The notes: generated by a model from the sequence alone, not told the origin. Counted from the first letter of the stretch, positions 1 through 9,482 are shown. The stretch: DNA of 64,000 nt from Anaerovorax odorimutans DSM 5092 (GCF_000426305.1 NZ_KE384519.1:131344-195343); one strand, 5' to 3'. Program-made: numbers and translations.

Positions 1-2357
1 CCCGGATAGTTACCTTTTGTAACATCCATTTCTTTATATTTTGCATATTTCCATAGCATATCTGCTAACTGTTCACGTGTTACAGATTCATTTGGACCAA
101 ATTTTCCATCCCAATTTGCAGAAACAATATTATTAGTTAAACCCCACTGTACAGCAGATTTATACCAACCATTACCTACATCTTCAGGCAACTCAATATC
201 TTCTCTTACCTCTGGTGCTTCTGCCATATTGTAAAGAGTATAAACCATCATTGTACGAGTCATAGGTGCTTTCGGCTCAAAAGTGTTGCTGCTTGTACCC
301 TTCATTAGACCTTTTTCATATGCGTACATTACATAGTCAAAATACCAAGACTTTTTAGGGACATCAACAAATAGAGAATCAGCCTTCTCTTCTTCCATAC
401 TCAATGTATTTGTAAAAAAATTCGGCAGCATATTTGTAGCAAGTTTAACAGTTCCTGTGTCCTTATCATAAACGCAAGGCAGCTTCTGAAGCTTACCTGA
501 TTCATCTAAGAAATACAGATTTAAAGAATATGTTAGCTGTCCTTCTTCCGGAGTATACGGAAGGTTAATATTCATAGAATTTTTAAAACTTTTTAAAGTT
601 ACATCACTTAATTTCACATCTATATCAAATCTAATTTCATAAGTTCGGAAAAATGGTGCTGAATAATTACTAAGATTAATTTTCCCAATAATACCACATT
701 CTCCACCAAGTCCTTTAAAATATCTGCAATCTGTAAGATTGTCAATAATATCATTTACTGTAACATTATATTCAGAAGTTTTAAGTATTTTTTCAAGCTC
801 TTTATTTACTATTTTAACTTGTTCATCACTTTGATAGAAATTACTTGTTGGATATTCTTTTGAAGTCAAATAATTATTGAATAATGTTTTTCCGCCGCCT
901 CGTATATAACTAATATCCTTTTCATAGGAAAAAATCAGACCCTTTAAAAATGCAATATCCGCCTTATCACTGCTGTTATCTCTGCTGCATAAATACAAAT
1001 AACGTGAAATACCGTTACACAGAGCTAATCCTATGGAATTACCCACAGTTCCCCAACTGCTGTAAGCAAGCAGCATGCTCATTTCACATTCTCTTATCAT
1101 TCGGTATTCCAAATTGCCGCCATATGCGCTGGGGGCTGAATTAATAACTATAGTGGGAATACCTTTAGCAATATTGCTGTTTATATAATCAATCATCTTA
1201 TTTATGTATTTTGAGTTAAGTGTTGCTGTAGAAGGTGAAGTTAATACTACAATTTCCATATCAGCTTTATCTTTATCTACCAAATTAACACCGATACTTT
1301 TTAGATGTTTTTGAATATTTTCCTTTACTGTTTCCATATCATATACAGAACCCGATCCAGAACTTTCGGTATTTCCAAAATATACAGTTGCTGCATTAAC
1401 ATTGTGACCATAATAATCAATCATTAAATTAAGTACAGCCATCATTCCCAGTTCATCTGCTCCAGAATATATTAATCCTCGATCTCCCAGTTTTTTCTTT
1501 ATATATTCTACTTCATTTGTCTGTATGGTATTTTGAGGATTTGAATCATCAATTCCAATAAAGTATTTCATTTTCCCCGAAGAATCCATTGATAATATAT
1601 AATCTATAATGCTTAATTTTCTTTTACGAGTTTTTAGCTGATTCCTAACTTCTTTTGAGTATTTTGGATCAACGGTAATCATTCTTCCTTTTTCATCTCT
1701 TGTATAATCTGATATAATATTTCTAATATTAAGACCTTTATTATTCAATACATACCTTGGTGTTAAATTATATTGGCGAAGATAGTTATAAGTATCCAGT
1801 GTTGCTCCCTGATATCCAACTGTACATGATGCCAAGCGTGTAACTGTATCAGTTATGTATAAATGGTTATTCTGTGAAATTTCAACAATCTTATCAATCA
1901 TCTTATACTCTTCAAAATAGTTACTATTATATAAGGTACGAGAATTAACTAATCCACCTGAAAGAAGCTGATCAAGAGATATTACAAAATAATCAGTTTT
2001 CTTGTCCATCTCCATAATCCACTCCATTAATTTTTCACTGTCCCCATATGCAGTTCCATTAGAGTTTAAAGGTTGGCCGTCAAGTCTGGTAGCATATAAA
2101 TCTTCATCTGGCATCATGACTTTAAATCCTGCCGACTCCGCTTCATATATTACCCTGTCTACATTTACCGGTCTGTTATCTAAAGGTATGTACGCCAAAA
2201 TCGGTTCTGATTCTGGTTTTATTTCAGGCTCTTCATCTATTTGCGTTTTCTCTTCTGTTGTTTTTGCCGTATCAGCCCATACATTTATTGTAGCACCTTG
2301 CAGCATGGTTAATAGCATTGTTATACAAAGTAAGAAGCTCAAAATCTTTTTTCTCAT
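1..2357 (-). CDS. Secreted DUF4127 protein with SLH domains (3' end cut by window)
   Basis: Reading the complement gives an open frame from an ATG at 2357 to the window edge, about 785 codons without a stop. It opens with a signal peptide (MRKKILSFLLCITMLLTM, then a small-residue cleavage region near VWA) and then the phrase AYIPLDNRPVN, which is characteristic of DUF4127 proteins. That domain fills about 600 residues; its activity is not known to me. Near the window edge come two SLH units (DVPKKSWYFDYVMYAYEKG and DVGNGWYKSAVQWGLTNN, each with a TR-type motif); a third is presumably cut off. SLH domains bind pyruvylated secondary cell-wall polymer, so the protein should sit in or on the S-layer. 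It is transcribed away from copA. The missing C-terminus lies outside the window. Confidence 0.85.
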   Translation of the reverse strand, partial: MRKKILSFLLCITMLLTMLQGATINVWADTAKTTEEKTQIDEEPEIKPESEPILAYIPLDNRPVNVDRVIYEAESAGFKVMMPDEDLYATRLDGQPLNSNGTAYGDSEKLMEWIMEMDKKTDYFVISLDQLLSGGLVNSRTLYNSNYFEEYKMIDKIVEISQNNHLYITDTVTRLASCTVGYQGATLDTYNYLRQYNLTPRYVLNNKGLNIRNIISDYTRDEKGRMITVDPKYSKEVRNQLKTRKRKLSIIDYILSMDSSGKMKYFIGIDDSNPQNTIQTNEVEYIKKKLGDRGLIYSGADELGMMAVLNLMIDYYGHNVNAATVYFGNTESSGSGSVYDMETVKENIQKHLKSIGVNLVDKDKADMEIVVLTSPSTATLNSKYINKMIDYINSNIAKGIPTIVINSAPSAYGGNLEYRMIRECEMSMLLAYSSWGTVGNSIGLALCNGISRYLYLCSRDNSSDKADIAFLKGLIFSYEKDISYIRGGGKTLFNNYLTSKEYPTSNFYQSDEQVKIVNKELEKILKTSEYNVTVNDIIDNLTDCRYFKGLGGECGIIGKINLSNYSAPFFRTYEIRFDIDVKLSDVTLKSFKNSMNINLPYTPEEGQLTYSLNLYFLDESGKLQKLPCVYDKDTGTVKLATNMLPNFFTNTLSMEEEKADSLFVDVPKKSWYFDYVMYAYEKGLMKGTSSNTFEPKAPMTRTMMVYTLYNMAEAPEVREDIELPEDVGNGWYKSAVQWGLTNNIVSANWDGKFGPNESVTREQLADMLWKYAKYKEMDVTKGNYP

Positions 2358-2767
2358 TTTCCCCTTATCCCTTCTGTCAAAATTCTTTATAATTAAATAC
2401 TTTTCGCTATATAACTTTACTATAATATGGATATAAAAGCAACACTTTGCACTCTATCAACTATGAAGAGTAAGTTTTTTAACTTATAGTATTTTGTTAA
2501 TTTTAAAATGACATTTATGTCAAATTATTATATATTTAAGTCACTTCTAAGATGCGGTTTTTCTATACTTGTTATAGTTGTATTATTTCATATTTAACAT
2601 GTTTTGGCATAATTTTATCAAATATTATTCTGAAGAATTTTTACTCTTCATAGTTATAAATCAATAGTGCTACTTTGTTAAATAAAGGAATTAAAGGTAT
2701 AGAGTTTTTCTATTGGTAAATACTAACCTCTAATTGGGAATTTATAATAAAATAGAAAGGGTTTACT
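2358..2767. other. Intergenic region between divergent surface-protein and copA genes
   Basis: This 410-base AT-rich stretch holds the promoters of the two divergent genes. The only clear structure is a 15-bp perfect inverted repeat whose arms are 167 bp apart (see the repeat entry) and a small hairpin (AAGTT/AACTT around TTTT) at about 2472-2486. A TATAAT-like hexamer lies near 2744-2750, ahead of copA. I looked for a CopY box (TACAnnTGTA) and for a CsoR-type GC-rich palindrome and saw neither, so copper control of copA is not evident from the sequence. Confidence 0.5.
2459..2655. repeat. 15-bp inverted repeat pair, arms 167 bp apart
   Basis: AACTATGAAGAGTAA at 2459-2473 is the exact reverse complement of TTACTCTTCATAGTT at 2641-2655. 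Neither flank shows a convincing target duplication and there is no coding sequence between the arms. It could be a small MITE-like element (197 bp end to end) or two copies of one regulator site, one for each divergent gene. Confidence 0.45.
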
Positions 2768-5284
2768 ATGAAGCAGAAATATGATATTACTGGAATGAGT
2801 TGTGCAGCATGTTCTGCAAATATTGAAAAAAGTGTAGAAAAGTTAAGTGGAGTTAAAGATATTAATGTGAATCTTCTGTCTAATACAATGACTGTGGATT
2901 ACGATGAACAAAAAATAGATGAAAAAGAGATAATAAAGTCAGTAGTCAATTTAGGATATGGAGTTAATTTAGAAAAAGAAAACATTAAAATAAATGAACT
3001 AAAGAATATAAAAATAAGAATTCTAATTTCATTTATCTTTCTAATACCTATATTTTATATAGCTATGGGTCACATGGCAGAATGGCCAATGCCTGCTGTT
3101 TTAAGAGGAACAGAAAATTCATTAGTATATTCTTTTATTCAGTTTTTACTTTTAATACCTATTATATATGTAAACAGAAAATATTATATTGTTGGATTCA
3201 GTTCTTTGTTTAAAGGAAAACCTAATATGGATTCACTTATTTCAATAGGATCTTTTACAGCTATTGTTTATGGAATCTATGCAATCTTTAAAATAGGACA
3301 TGGTCTTGGTCATGGTTATGAATCTGTGGTAATAAAATATTCCAGGGAATTATATTTTGAATCTGCAGCTATGATTCTAACTCTTATAACTTTAGGAAAA
3401 TATTTCGAAACTATATCTAAAGGAAAAACTTCAGAAGCTATATCTAAGCTGGTTAATTTAGCACCTAAAATGGCTTCTGTTGTTATTGAAGAAAAAGAAA
3501 TAGAGATTCCTGTACAAGAAGTTAAGATTGGCGATATAATCGTTGTAAAGCCGGGACAGAGTATTCCTGTTGATGGAGTAATTTTAGAGGGAGAGACTTC
3601 TATTGATGAAGCAGCCCTTACAGGAGAGAGTATCCCTGTATTTAAGAAAGCAGGTGATAATGTGCTTGCTGCCACTATAAATAAATCAGGTTTTATTAAA
3701 TTTAAGGCTGTAAAAGTTGGAAATGACACAACTTTAGCTAAAATTATAGAACTTGTGGAGGAAGCAAGCTCTTCTAAAATTCCCATTGCAAAATTAGCAG
3801 ATAAAGTAAGCGGTGTTTTTGTACCCATTGTTATTACAATCTCAGTCTTAGCAGCAGCGGCTTGGATTTTGCTTGGATATTCCGTAGAATTTGCAATTTC
3901 TATAGGCATTTCAGTATTGGTTATATCGTGTCCTTGTGCTTTAGGTTTAGCTACACCTGTGGCAATTATGGTGGGAACCGGAAAGGGTGCAGAAAATGGT
4001 ATTCTTATAAAGTCAGGAGAAGCATTAGAGATTGCAAAGTCAGTAGATACTGTAGTCATTGATAAAACAGGAACCCTAACTGAAGGGAAACCGGTGGTAA
4101 CGGATATTATTCTTAAATCATTAATATTTGAAAATGAATTATTAATACTAGCTGCATCAATGGAAAAAGCATCAGAACATCCTCTTGGTCAAGCAATTGT
4201 AGAAGAAGCGCTAAGTAGGGAATTAACAATGAAAGAAGTTTATAATTTTAAGGCTGTACCAGGAAAGGGAATTGAAGCAGAAATTGAGGAAAAGATATAT
4301 ATTGCAGGAAACCTTCAATTTATGCTCGATAATAATGTTGATATAAAAGAGTTTATTTATAGAGTTGATTCTTTAGCAGAGATGGGGAAGACTCCAATAT
4401 ATTTTGCAAGTGAAAATAAATTATTAGGTATTATTGCAGTTGCTGATATATTAAAGAAAACAAGTAAAGAGGCTGTAAAAAAACTCACATCTTTAGGTCT
4501 TGACGTAATAATGCTTACCGGTGATAATAAAAGGACAGCAGAAGCTATTAAAAAGCAGCTTGGTATAAAAACCTTTATTTCAGAGGTACTTCCTCAGGAT
4601 AAGGAAAAAGAAATCAAGAGATTGCAGGAATCGGGAAATAAAGTAGCAATGGTAGGGGATGGAATTAATGATGCGCCGGCATTAATGCGTGCAGATGTTG
4701 GAATTGCAGTGGGAGCTGCAACAGATATAGCCATAGAATCTGCGGATATTGTTTTGATGAAGAGTGATCTTTTGGATGTTTTTTATTCAATTCAGTTAAG
4801 CAAAGCTGTTATTAGAAATATAAAACAAAATTTATTTTGGGCATTTTTTTATAATTCCCTTGGAATACCCCTTGCAGCAGGAGTTTTTTATACTTCACTT
4901 GGATGGGATTTGAATCCTATGTTTGCTGCTGCTGCTATGAGTTTAAGTTCTTTATGTGTTGTTGGCAATGCATTAAGATTAAAATTCTTAAAGTTTAAAT
5001 CCCATATTGATTCACAAAATGACATAAATAATTTACTAAATTCAGAAATAAAAAATGAGAAAGAAGAGGATAAAAAAATGAAAAAGATAATGAAGATTAA
5101 TGGAATGATGTGTGATCATTGTTCAAGAAGAGTAGAAGATGCATTAAATGCATTGGAGAATGTTAATGCCAAAGTTGATTTAGATCAGAAAATTGCAACT
5201 ATTGAAACCGCAAATGATATAGAAGATGAAATTCTTATAAATACAGTTACAGCTGCTGGATATGAAGTTGTCTCTATAGAGTAA
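2768..5284 (+). CDS. copA: Copper-exporting P1B-type ATPase with N- and C-terminal HMA domains
   Basis: An 838-residue heavy-metal P-type ATPase that exports Cu(I) across the membrane. The N-terminal HMA domain carries GMSCAAC (Cys12, Cys15). The CPC metal-transport motif (SCPCALGLATP) is near residue 389, the phosphorylation motif DKTGTLTEG near 432, the HP motif (SEHPLG) near 470, and the GDGINDAPAL hinge near 635. CPC plus the GMxCxxC domains mark the copper class. Unusually, a second HMA domain (GMMCDHC, near residue 780) is fused after the last membrane segment through a charged linker; in most relatives this is a separate CopZ chaperone. The ATG is preceded by an AGAAAGGG site. An internal start could release the C-terminal domain (separate entry). 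The gene converges with the thrE pair. Confidence 0.93.
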   Translation: MKQKYDITGMSCAACSANIEKSVEKLSGVKDINVNLLSNTMTVDYDEQKIDEKEIIKSVVNLGYGVNLEKENIKINELKNIKIRILISFIFLIPIFYIAMGHMAEWPMPAVLRGTENSLVYSFIQFLLLIPIIYVNRKYYIVGFSSLFKGKPNMDSLISIGSFTAIVYGIYAIFKIGHGLGHGYESVVIKYSRELYFESAAMILTLITLGKYFETISKGKTSEAISKLVNLAPKMASVVIEEKEIEIPVQEVKIGDIIVVKPGQSIPVDGVILEGETSIDEAALTGESIPVFKKAGDNVLAATINKSGFIKFKAVKVGNDTTLAKIIELVEEASSSKIPIAKLADKVSGVFVPIVITISVLAAAAWILLGYSVEFAISIGISVLVISCPCALGLATPVAIMVGTGKGAENGILIKSGEALEIAKSVDTVVIDKTGTLTEGKPVVTDIILKSLIFENELLILAASMEKASEHPLGQAIVEEALSRELTMKEVYNFKAVPGKGIEAEIEEKIYIAGNLQFMLDNNVDIKEFIYRVDSLAEMGKTPIYFASENKLLGIIAVADILKKTSKEAVKKLTSLGLDVIMLTGDNKRTAEAIKKQLGIKTFISEVLPQDKEKEIKRLQESGNKVAMVGDGINDAPALMRADVGIAVGAATDIAIESADIVLMKSDLLDVFYSIQLSKAVIRNIKQNLFWAFFYNSLGIPLAAGVFYTSLGWDLNPMFAAAAMSLSSLCVVGNALRLKFLKFKSHIDSQNDINNLLNSEIKNEKEEDKKMKKIMKINGMMCDHCSRRVEDALNALENVNAKVDLDQKIATIETANDIEDEILINTVTAAGYEVVSIE
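5062..5080 (+). promoter_or_regulatory. Candidate internal ribosome site and start for a free CopZ-like domain
   Basis: Inside copA, in its reading frame, the purine-rich sequence AGAAGAGGA (5062-5070) lies 7 bases ahead of an ATG at 5078. Starting there would give a 69-residue protein that begins MKKIMKINGMMCDHC and is essentially a complete HMA chaperone. The layout is visible; use of this start is inference. Confidence 0.4.
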
Positions 5285-5299
5285 GGATAATAAAGCCTT

Positions 5300-5770
5300 T
5301 TACAAGAGCTTTTTTATATATTGTTGCAGTTGTCTTTTAATGGCTACAGTAATTCTTGTTAATGATGCTATAATTAACAGAGCTAAAGCAATACTTCCTG
5401 CCATAAATAATGTTTCTGATCCAACAGCTGCAGCTCCTTCTAAATCATTTTCCAAAACATACTGCATTGTATTATACATTCCGGCCCCTGGAACTAAAGG
5501 TAGAATTCCGGGAATGATAAACAGAGTTGTTGCATCTTTTCCTGCTCTTGAAAAAATTTCTGCCAGAAGGGCAACTAAGCAAGACCCGAGGAAACATGAA
5601 ATTACATTTGATTCACCATTCATAACCAAATATTTAAAAAGTGTCCAGCCACAACCTCCAATAAAAGCTGAAGAAATTAAATGTTTCTTAGGAACATGAA
5701 AAAGAAAACAAAATCCAAGTGTTGAAAAGAATGCAAATATAAAATGGGCATAAAGGGGATAAGATGTCAT
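5300..5770 (-). CDS. ThrE-type threonine/serine exporter, C-terminal half (DUF3815)
   Basis: A 156-residue, almost wholly hydrophobic protein with about five membrane segments. It includes the conserved stretch LFIIPGILPLVPGAGMYN, typical of the DUF3815/ThrE_2 half of the threonine/serine exporter family. In actinobacterial ThrE the two halves are fused; in Firmicutes they are often separate adjacent genes, as here. It overlaps the end of the upstream half by 4 bases (ATGA-type coupling), so the two are almost certainly made together and assemble in the membrane. Substrate is inferred from the family, since few Firmicute members have been tested. It converges with copA, with only about 15 bases between the stop codons. 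Confidence 0.8.
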   Translation of the reverse strand: MTSYPLYAHFIFAFFSTLGFCFLFHVPKKHLISSAFIGGCGWTLFKYLVMNGESNVISCFLGSCLVALLAEIFSRAGKDATTLFIIPGILPLVPGAGMYNTMQYVLENDLEGAAAVGSETLFMAGSIALALLIIASLTRITVAIKRQLQQYIKKLL

Positions 5771-6552
5771 ATGCTAATTCCTCCAAACAGATATGATAGC
5801 TTAAGAATTAAGCCTACACCCCCGGCGATGGCTATAGCGGCAATAAAAGCTTCAGTTGCCCTTGCAAGTCCAGACAACATATCTCCTGAAAGCAAGTCTC
5901 TTGCTGCATTGGTTATGGCCACTCCAGGAAGGAATATCGTAATAGATCCAATAATAATTGGACTGGTATTCTCTCCTAATCCAATTTTTACTAAAATGAG
6001 TGTAGTAATTGTAGATAAGGCACAACTGAGAAAAATTGTAATAAATGGATTCAATTGAAGCTTTTCTATGCATGTTGATATTATATATGTTACTGATACT
6101 ACTAAAAATGCGCATATACAATCTAAAGCTCCTCCGTTAAACATGAGACAAAAAAAAGAAGAAACCAATATAGAGCCAAGTAATCTAATTATGAAAGTAT
6201 AAGGTTTTAAAGCAGCTATTTCTTTTATAATCTCTGAACCTTCATCTATTGATAAATCAGTAGTTGTAAATAACCTGGAAAATTTATTTATTCTTGATAT
6301 TTTTTCAAGATCAATTTGAGTATTTTTTATTCTTTTTATAAAAGTATGCATATCAGCATCTTTATCTCCGCTGTCTAAAGATAAAAAGATACCAGTAGTA
6401 GTTGCAAAACATTCTACATAAGGGATTTTACATGCATGGCAAATTCTTGTTATAGTATCTTCTACACGATAGATTTCTGCACCACTTTTCATCATAATTT
6501 CACCTGCATGAAGGGCAAGTATGAGCACTTTTTTTTGTAGTTGATTAATCAT
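5767..6552 (-). CDS. ThrE-type threonine/serine exporter, N-terminal half (DUF1212)
   Basis: A 261-residue protein whose soluble N-terminal part contains HAGEIMMKSGAEIYRVEDT and CFATTTGIFLSL, hallmarks of the DUF1212/ThrE_1 domain. Four to five membrane segments follow, including FLPGVAITNAARDLLSGD. The cytosolic part resembles the hydrolase-like N-terminus of ThrE. It is the first gene of a two-gene minus-strand operon and overlaps its partner by 4 bases. The start has an AAAGGA site nearby. Export of threonine, serine or a related small molecule is the likely role, judged from the family only. Confidence 0.82.
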   Translation of the reverse strand: MINQLQKKVLILALHAGEIMMKSGAEIYRVEDTITRICHACKIPYVECFATTTGIFLSLDSGDKDADMHTFIKRIKNTQIDLEKISRINKFSRLFTTTDLSIDEGSEIIKEIAALKPYTFIIRLLGSILVSSFFCLMFNGGALDCICAFLVVSVTYIISTCIEKLQLNPFITIFLSCALSTITTLILVKIGLGENTSPIIIGSITIFLPGVAITNAARDLLSGDMLSGLARATEAFIAAIAIAGGVGLILKLSYLFGGISI

Positions 6553-6659
6553 AACCGAAATCCTTTCATTATTGAATTAATTATATCATTTATAAGAAAA
6601 ATTGTATAGTATTGATAGGTGCAAGAAAAGATAATATTATTGACCAAAGTAAAAAAAAT

Positions 6660-6806
6660 GATATAATTTTAGCGTGGCATAATTGCCCGTTTCTTCTTTG
6701 ATATATAGAAAAGGCTCATGGCAGGGTAAGATAAATTCTTTCTAACACCGGAGCGGATCCTAGATATATTAAAGTATATTTAGAAAAAGAAAGGAAGAAT
6801 GAAACT
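6660..6806 (+). promoter_or_regulatory. Unassigned, possibly structured leader of the CofE-like gene
   Basis: Between the divergent thrE pair and the CofE-like gene lies a stretch that is more GC-rich than normal spacer here. It has a GGCA/TGCC hairpin (about 6674-6685), the segment CATGGCAGGGTAAGAT, and ACACCGGAGCGGATCC close to 6750. I compared it by memory with common riboswitch signatures (c-di-GMP, SAM, THF, ZTP, guanidine, preQ1) and found no match. It may be a structured leader, or simply a promoter region. Confidence 0.25.
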
Positions 6807-7997
6807 ATGGAAAGATTAGTAGGAACAGTAGCAAGAGGTCTGAGAGCTCCTATCATCAGAGAAGGAGATGATCTGGAAAAAATTGTAGTAGATACAATTC
6901 TTAATGCAGAAAAGGCCGGTGAATTCAAAATCGGAGATAAAGATGTAATTGCAATAACAGAAGCCGTTGTAGCAAGAGCACAAGGAAATTATGCAACAAC
7001 CGATCAGCTTGCGGCAGATGTAAAGGCAAAATTGGGTGGAGATACAATTGGTGTCATCTTTCCAATTTTAAGCAGAAACAGATTTGCAATTTGTTTGCGT
7101 GGGATTGCAAAAGGAGCAAAAAAAATTGTGCTTATGCTGAGTTATCCAAGTGATGAGGTTGGAAATCATCTTGTAGATGTGGATTTACTTGACGAAAAAG
7201 GAATTGATCCATATAAGGATATTTTAACAGAAGCGGATTTTGAAAAACTTTTTGGCAAATCAAAGCATACTTTTACTGGAGTTGATTATGTAAGTTATTA
7301 TAAAGAATTAGTTAAAGAAGAAGGGGCAGAAGTAGAAGTTATATTTTCCAATAATCCAAAGACAATATTAAATTACACAAAAAATGTATTAGCATGTGAT
7401 ATTCACACAAGAGCAAGAACTAAAAGAATCCTTAAAAATGCAGGAGGAGAAGTTGTTCTTGGACTGGATGATTTACTTAATGAAAGTGTTAATGGCAGTG
7501 GTTTTAATACAAAGTATGGAATATTAGGATCAAATAAAGCAACAGAAGGTACAATTAAACTTTTTCCAAATGACTGTACTACATTAGTAACAAATATTCA
7601 AGATATCATATATAAAAACACAAAAAAACATGTAGAAGTTATGGTTTATGGAGATGGTGCATTTAAAGATCCTGTAGGTAAAATCTGGGAACTTGCAGAT
7701 CCTGTTGTATCTCCAGGTTACACAATGGGCCTTGACGGAACTCCTAATGAAGTGAAACTGAAATATCTTGCTGATAATGATTTTGCAGATTTAAGAGGCG
7801 AGGCTTTAAAAGAAGCAATTTCTGAATATATTAAGAAGAAGGACAGTAATCTTGGTAATTCCATGGTAGCGCAAGGTACTACGCCTAGAAGATTAACAGA
7901 TTTAATAGGATCTCTTTGTGATTTAACTTCGGGAAGCGGAGATAAGGGTACTCCAATCGTATATATTCAAGGATATTTTGATAATTATACAAAATAA
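6807..7997 (+). CDS. CofE-like ligase (coenzyme F420-0:glutamate ligase family)
   Basis: A 396-residue soluble protein whose first 130 residues contain motifs of the F420_ligase family: VGTVARGLRAPIIREGDDL, DVIAITEAVVARAQG and FPILSRNRFAICLRGIA. CofE adds glutamates to F420-0 using GTP. However, this protein is much longer than archaeal CofE (about 250 residues), and no other F420 gene is visible here, so it more likely belongs to a clostridial branch that ligates an amino acid to some other substrate. It has a good AAAGGAAG ribosome site and stands alone, ending in a strong terminator. Family membership is fairly firm; the reaction is not known. Confidence 0.7.
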   Translation: MERLVGTVARGLRAPIIREGDDLEKIVVDTILNAEKAGEFKIGDKDVIAITEAVVARAQGNYATTDQLAADVKAKLGGDTIGVIFPILSRNRFAICLRGIAKGAKKIVLMLSYPSDEVGNHLVDVDLLDEKGIDPYKDILTEADFEKLFGKSKHTFTGVDYVSYYKELVKEEGAEVEVIFSNNPKTILNYTKNVLACDIHTRARTKRILKNAGGEVVLGLDDLLNESVNGSGFNTKYGILGSNKATEGTIKLFPNDCTTLVTNIQDIIYKNTKKHVEVMVYGDGAFKDPVGKIWELADPVVSPGYTMGLDGTPNEVKLKYLADNDFADLRGEALKEAISEYIKKKDSNLGNSMVAQGTTPRRLTDLIGSLCDLTSGSGDKGTPIVYIQGYFDNYTK

Positions 7998-8020
7998 AAT
8001 AAAGTTAGAATCCTAGGAAG

Positions 8021-8055
8021 AAAGAACAGCTATAAATTAAATTGCTGTTCTTTTT
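8021..8055 (+). terminator. Intrinsic terminator after the CofE-like gene
   Basis: AAAGAACAGC (8021-8030) pairs with GCTGTTCTTT (8044-8053) across a 13-base AT-rich loop, followed by a T run. Confidence 0.85.
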
Positions 8056-8327
8056 ATATACAAATTTATATTCAAAAAACTATGAGTTAGATACCTAGAT
8101 GGTTATTTGTAATAAATACGTCGTGTTATATATGTAATAGTTAGAAAATATTAAAAGATATATTGATAATTGTTAAAGATTGGATTATTAACTGCCAATA
8201 TGTCCAAATAGAAATATGTGATATCGTAAACCATATTTTTTTGTTAAAATATAATAAATAAAGGTAAGAATAATGTTATAAAGAAGAAATTGAGAAATAG
8301 ATAAAATAAAAGAAAGGAATGTATATT

Positions 8328-9482
8328 ATGGATAATCAAAAGGTATTTCGTATTGGCCCCATAAGACCGCCTAGTGAAGCAAACAGTCTATTATTACAAG
8401 TAACAGCTGGATGTACGTGGAATAAATGTAAATTTTGCCAGCTATACAGGCATACTAAATTTAAAGCATATACAGTAGATAGTATTAAAACAGATATTGA
8501 TGTTATGGAATATTATAAAGATTTGATTATGAAACATCAACGAAATGATGGAAGTTTTGACCATAGGGATATAATGGATGAAATACTTTCTAAAAGGTTA
8601 ACGTCTGAGGAACAAAATTGCTTTTATATGATATACAACTGGCTATTAAATGGAGGGAAAAATGTATTTTTACAAGATGGAAATACTTTAGCATTAAGTG
8701 CAGGACGTTTAACAGAAGTTTTATATTATTTAAAGAGCAAATTTCCAACTATAAAAAGAATAACATCATATGGAAGAGCAGAGACTTTATCGAAAGTAAC
8801 AGCAAGTCAATACAAAGAATTAAAAGAAGCAGGCCTTGACAGAATTCATTCGGGATTTGAATCAGGGTCAGATTTAGTATTAGAATTAATCAATAAAGGA
8901 GTAACATCAGAGGAGCAAATTATTGCAGGAAAAAATATAAAAGAAGGAGGAATTGAACTTTCTGTCTATTTTATGCCGGGAATAGGGGGGGAAACCCTAT
9001 CGGAAGAAAATGCACTTGGAACATCAAGGGTAGTAAGAGAAATAAATCCTGATTTTGTTAGAATAAGAACAGCCGTAATAAAGGAAGGAACAGAACTTTG
9101 GCAGGAGTATATAAACAATGGTTTTGAATTATGCAGCGACAATGATAAGGTTCTTGAAATTAGAAAACTAATAGAAAATACAAATAGCTGCCAAGGTATT
9201 CTAGTAAGTGATCATATTATAAATTTATTGCAAGATGTGACAGGCAGATTAGATAAAGATAACAAGAAGATGCTTAGTATAATTGATGAATATTTAAATC
9301 TGTCAATTATAGAACAAAGAAGATATCAATTGGCAAGGAGAGCAGGTCTTGTAAGTAGAATTGAAGATATGCAACTGTTGACAGACATACAGCGAAATCA
9401 AATTGACAAATATTCTAAGGATGTATTCAGTGAAACAGAATGGGATAAAAAAATGAATGAATTAATTATGAATTATATTTAG
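8328..9482 (+). CDS. Radical SAM protein with a CX4CX2C cluster motif
   Basis: A 384-residue radical SAM enzyme. The cluster-binding segment is GCTWNKCKFCQLY near residue 30. The cysteines are spaced CX4CX2C rather than the classical CX3CX2C, a variant I associate with a COG1032-like clostridial group. Downstream it has the SAM-binding GRAETL and GLDRIHSGFESG segments and a short C-terminal helical domain; no cobalamin-binding domain is present. The upstream ATG at 8319 directly abuts the AAAGGA site, so the ATG at 8328 is the better start. The gene stands alone; its substrate is unknown. The 10-bp sequence GATATCGTAA occurs upstream (about 8219) and, inverted, just downstream (about 9496). 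Confidence 0.8.
   Translation: MDNQKVFRIGPIRPPSEANSLLLQVTAGCTWNKCKFCQLYRHTKFKAYTVDSIKTDIDVMEYYKDLIMKHQRNDGSFDHRDIMDEILSKRLTSEEQNCFYMIYNWLLNGGKNVFLQDGNTLALSAGRLTEVLYYLKSKFPTIKRITSYGRAETLSKVTASQYKELKEAGLDRIHSGFESGSDLVLELINKGVTSEEQIIAGKNIKEGGIELSVYFMPGIGGETLSEENALGTSRVVREINPDFVRIRTAVIKEGTELWQEYINNGFELCSDNDKVLEIRKLIENTNSCQGILVSDHIINLLQDVTGRLDKDNKKMLSIIDEYLNLSIIEQRRYQLARRAGLVSRIEDMQLLTDIQRNQIDKYSKDVFSETEWDKKMNELIMNYI

Noticed and set aside
3316..4059. Long open frame on the minus strand inside copA
   Set aside because: It lies antisense to the conserved ATPase core, has no ribosome site, and its product shows no recognisable motif; it follows from codon bias of the real gene.
6807..7997. Evidence for coenzyme F420 biosynthesis
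   Set aside because: A CofE-like domain alone is not enough; the protein is longer than CofE and no companion F420 genes are in the window.
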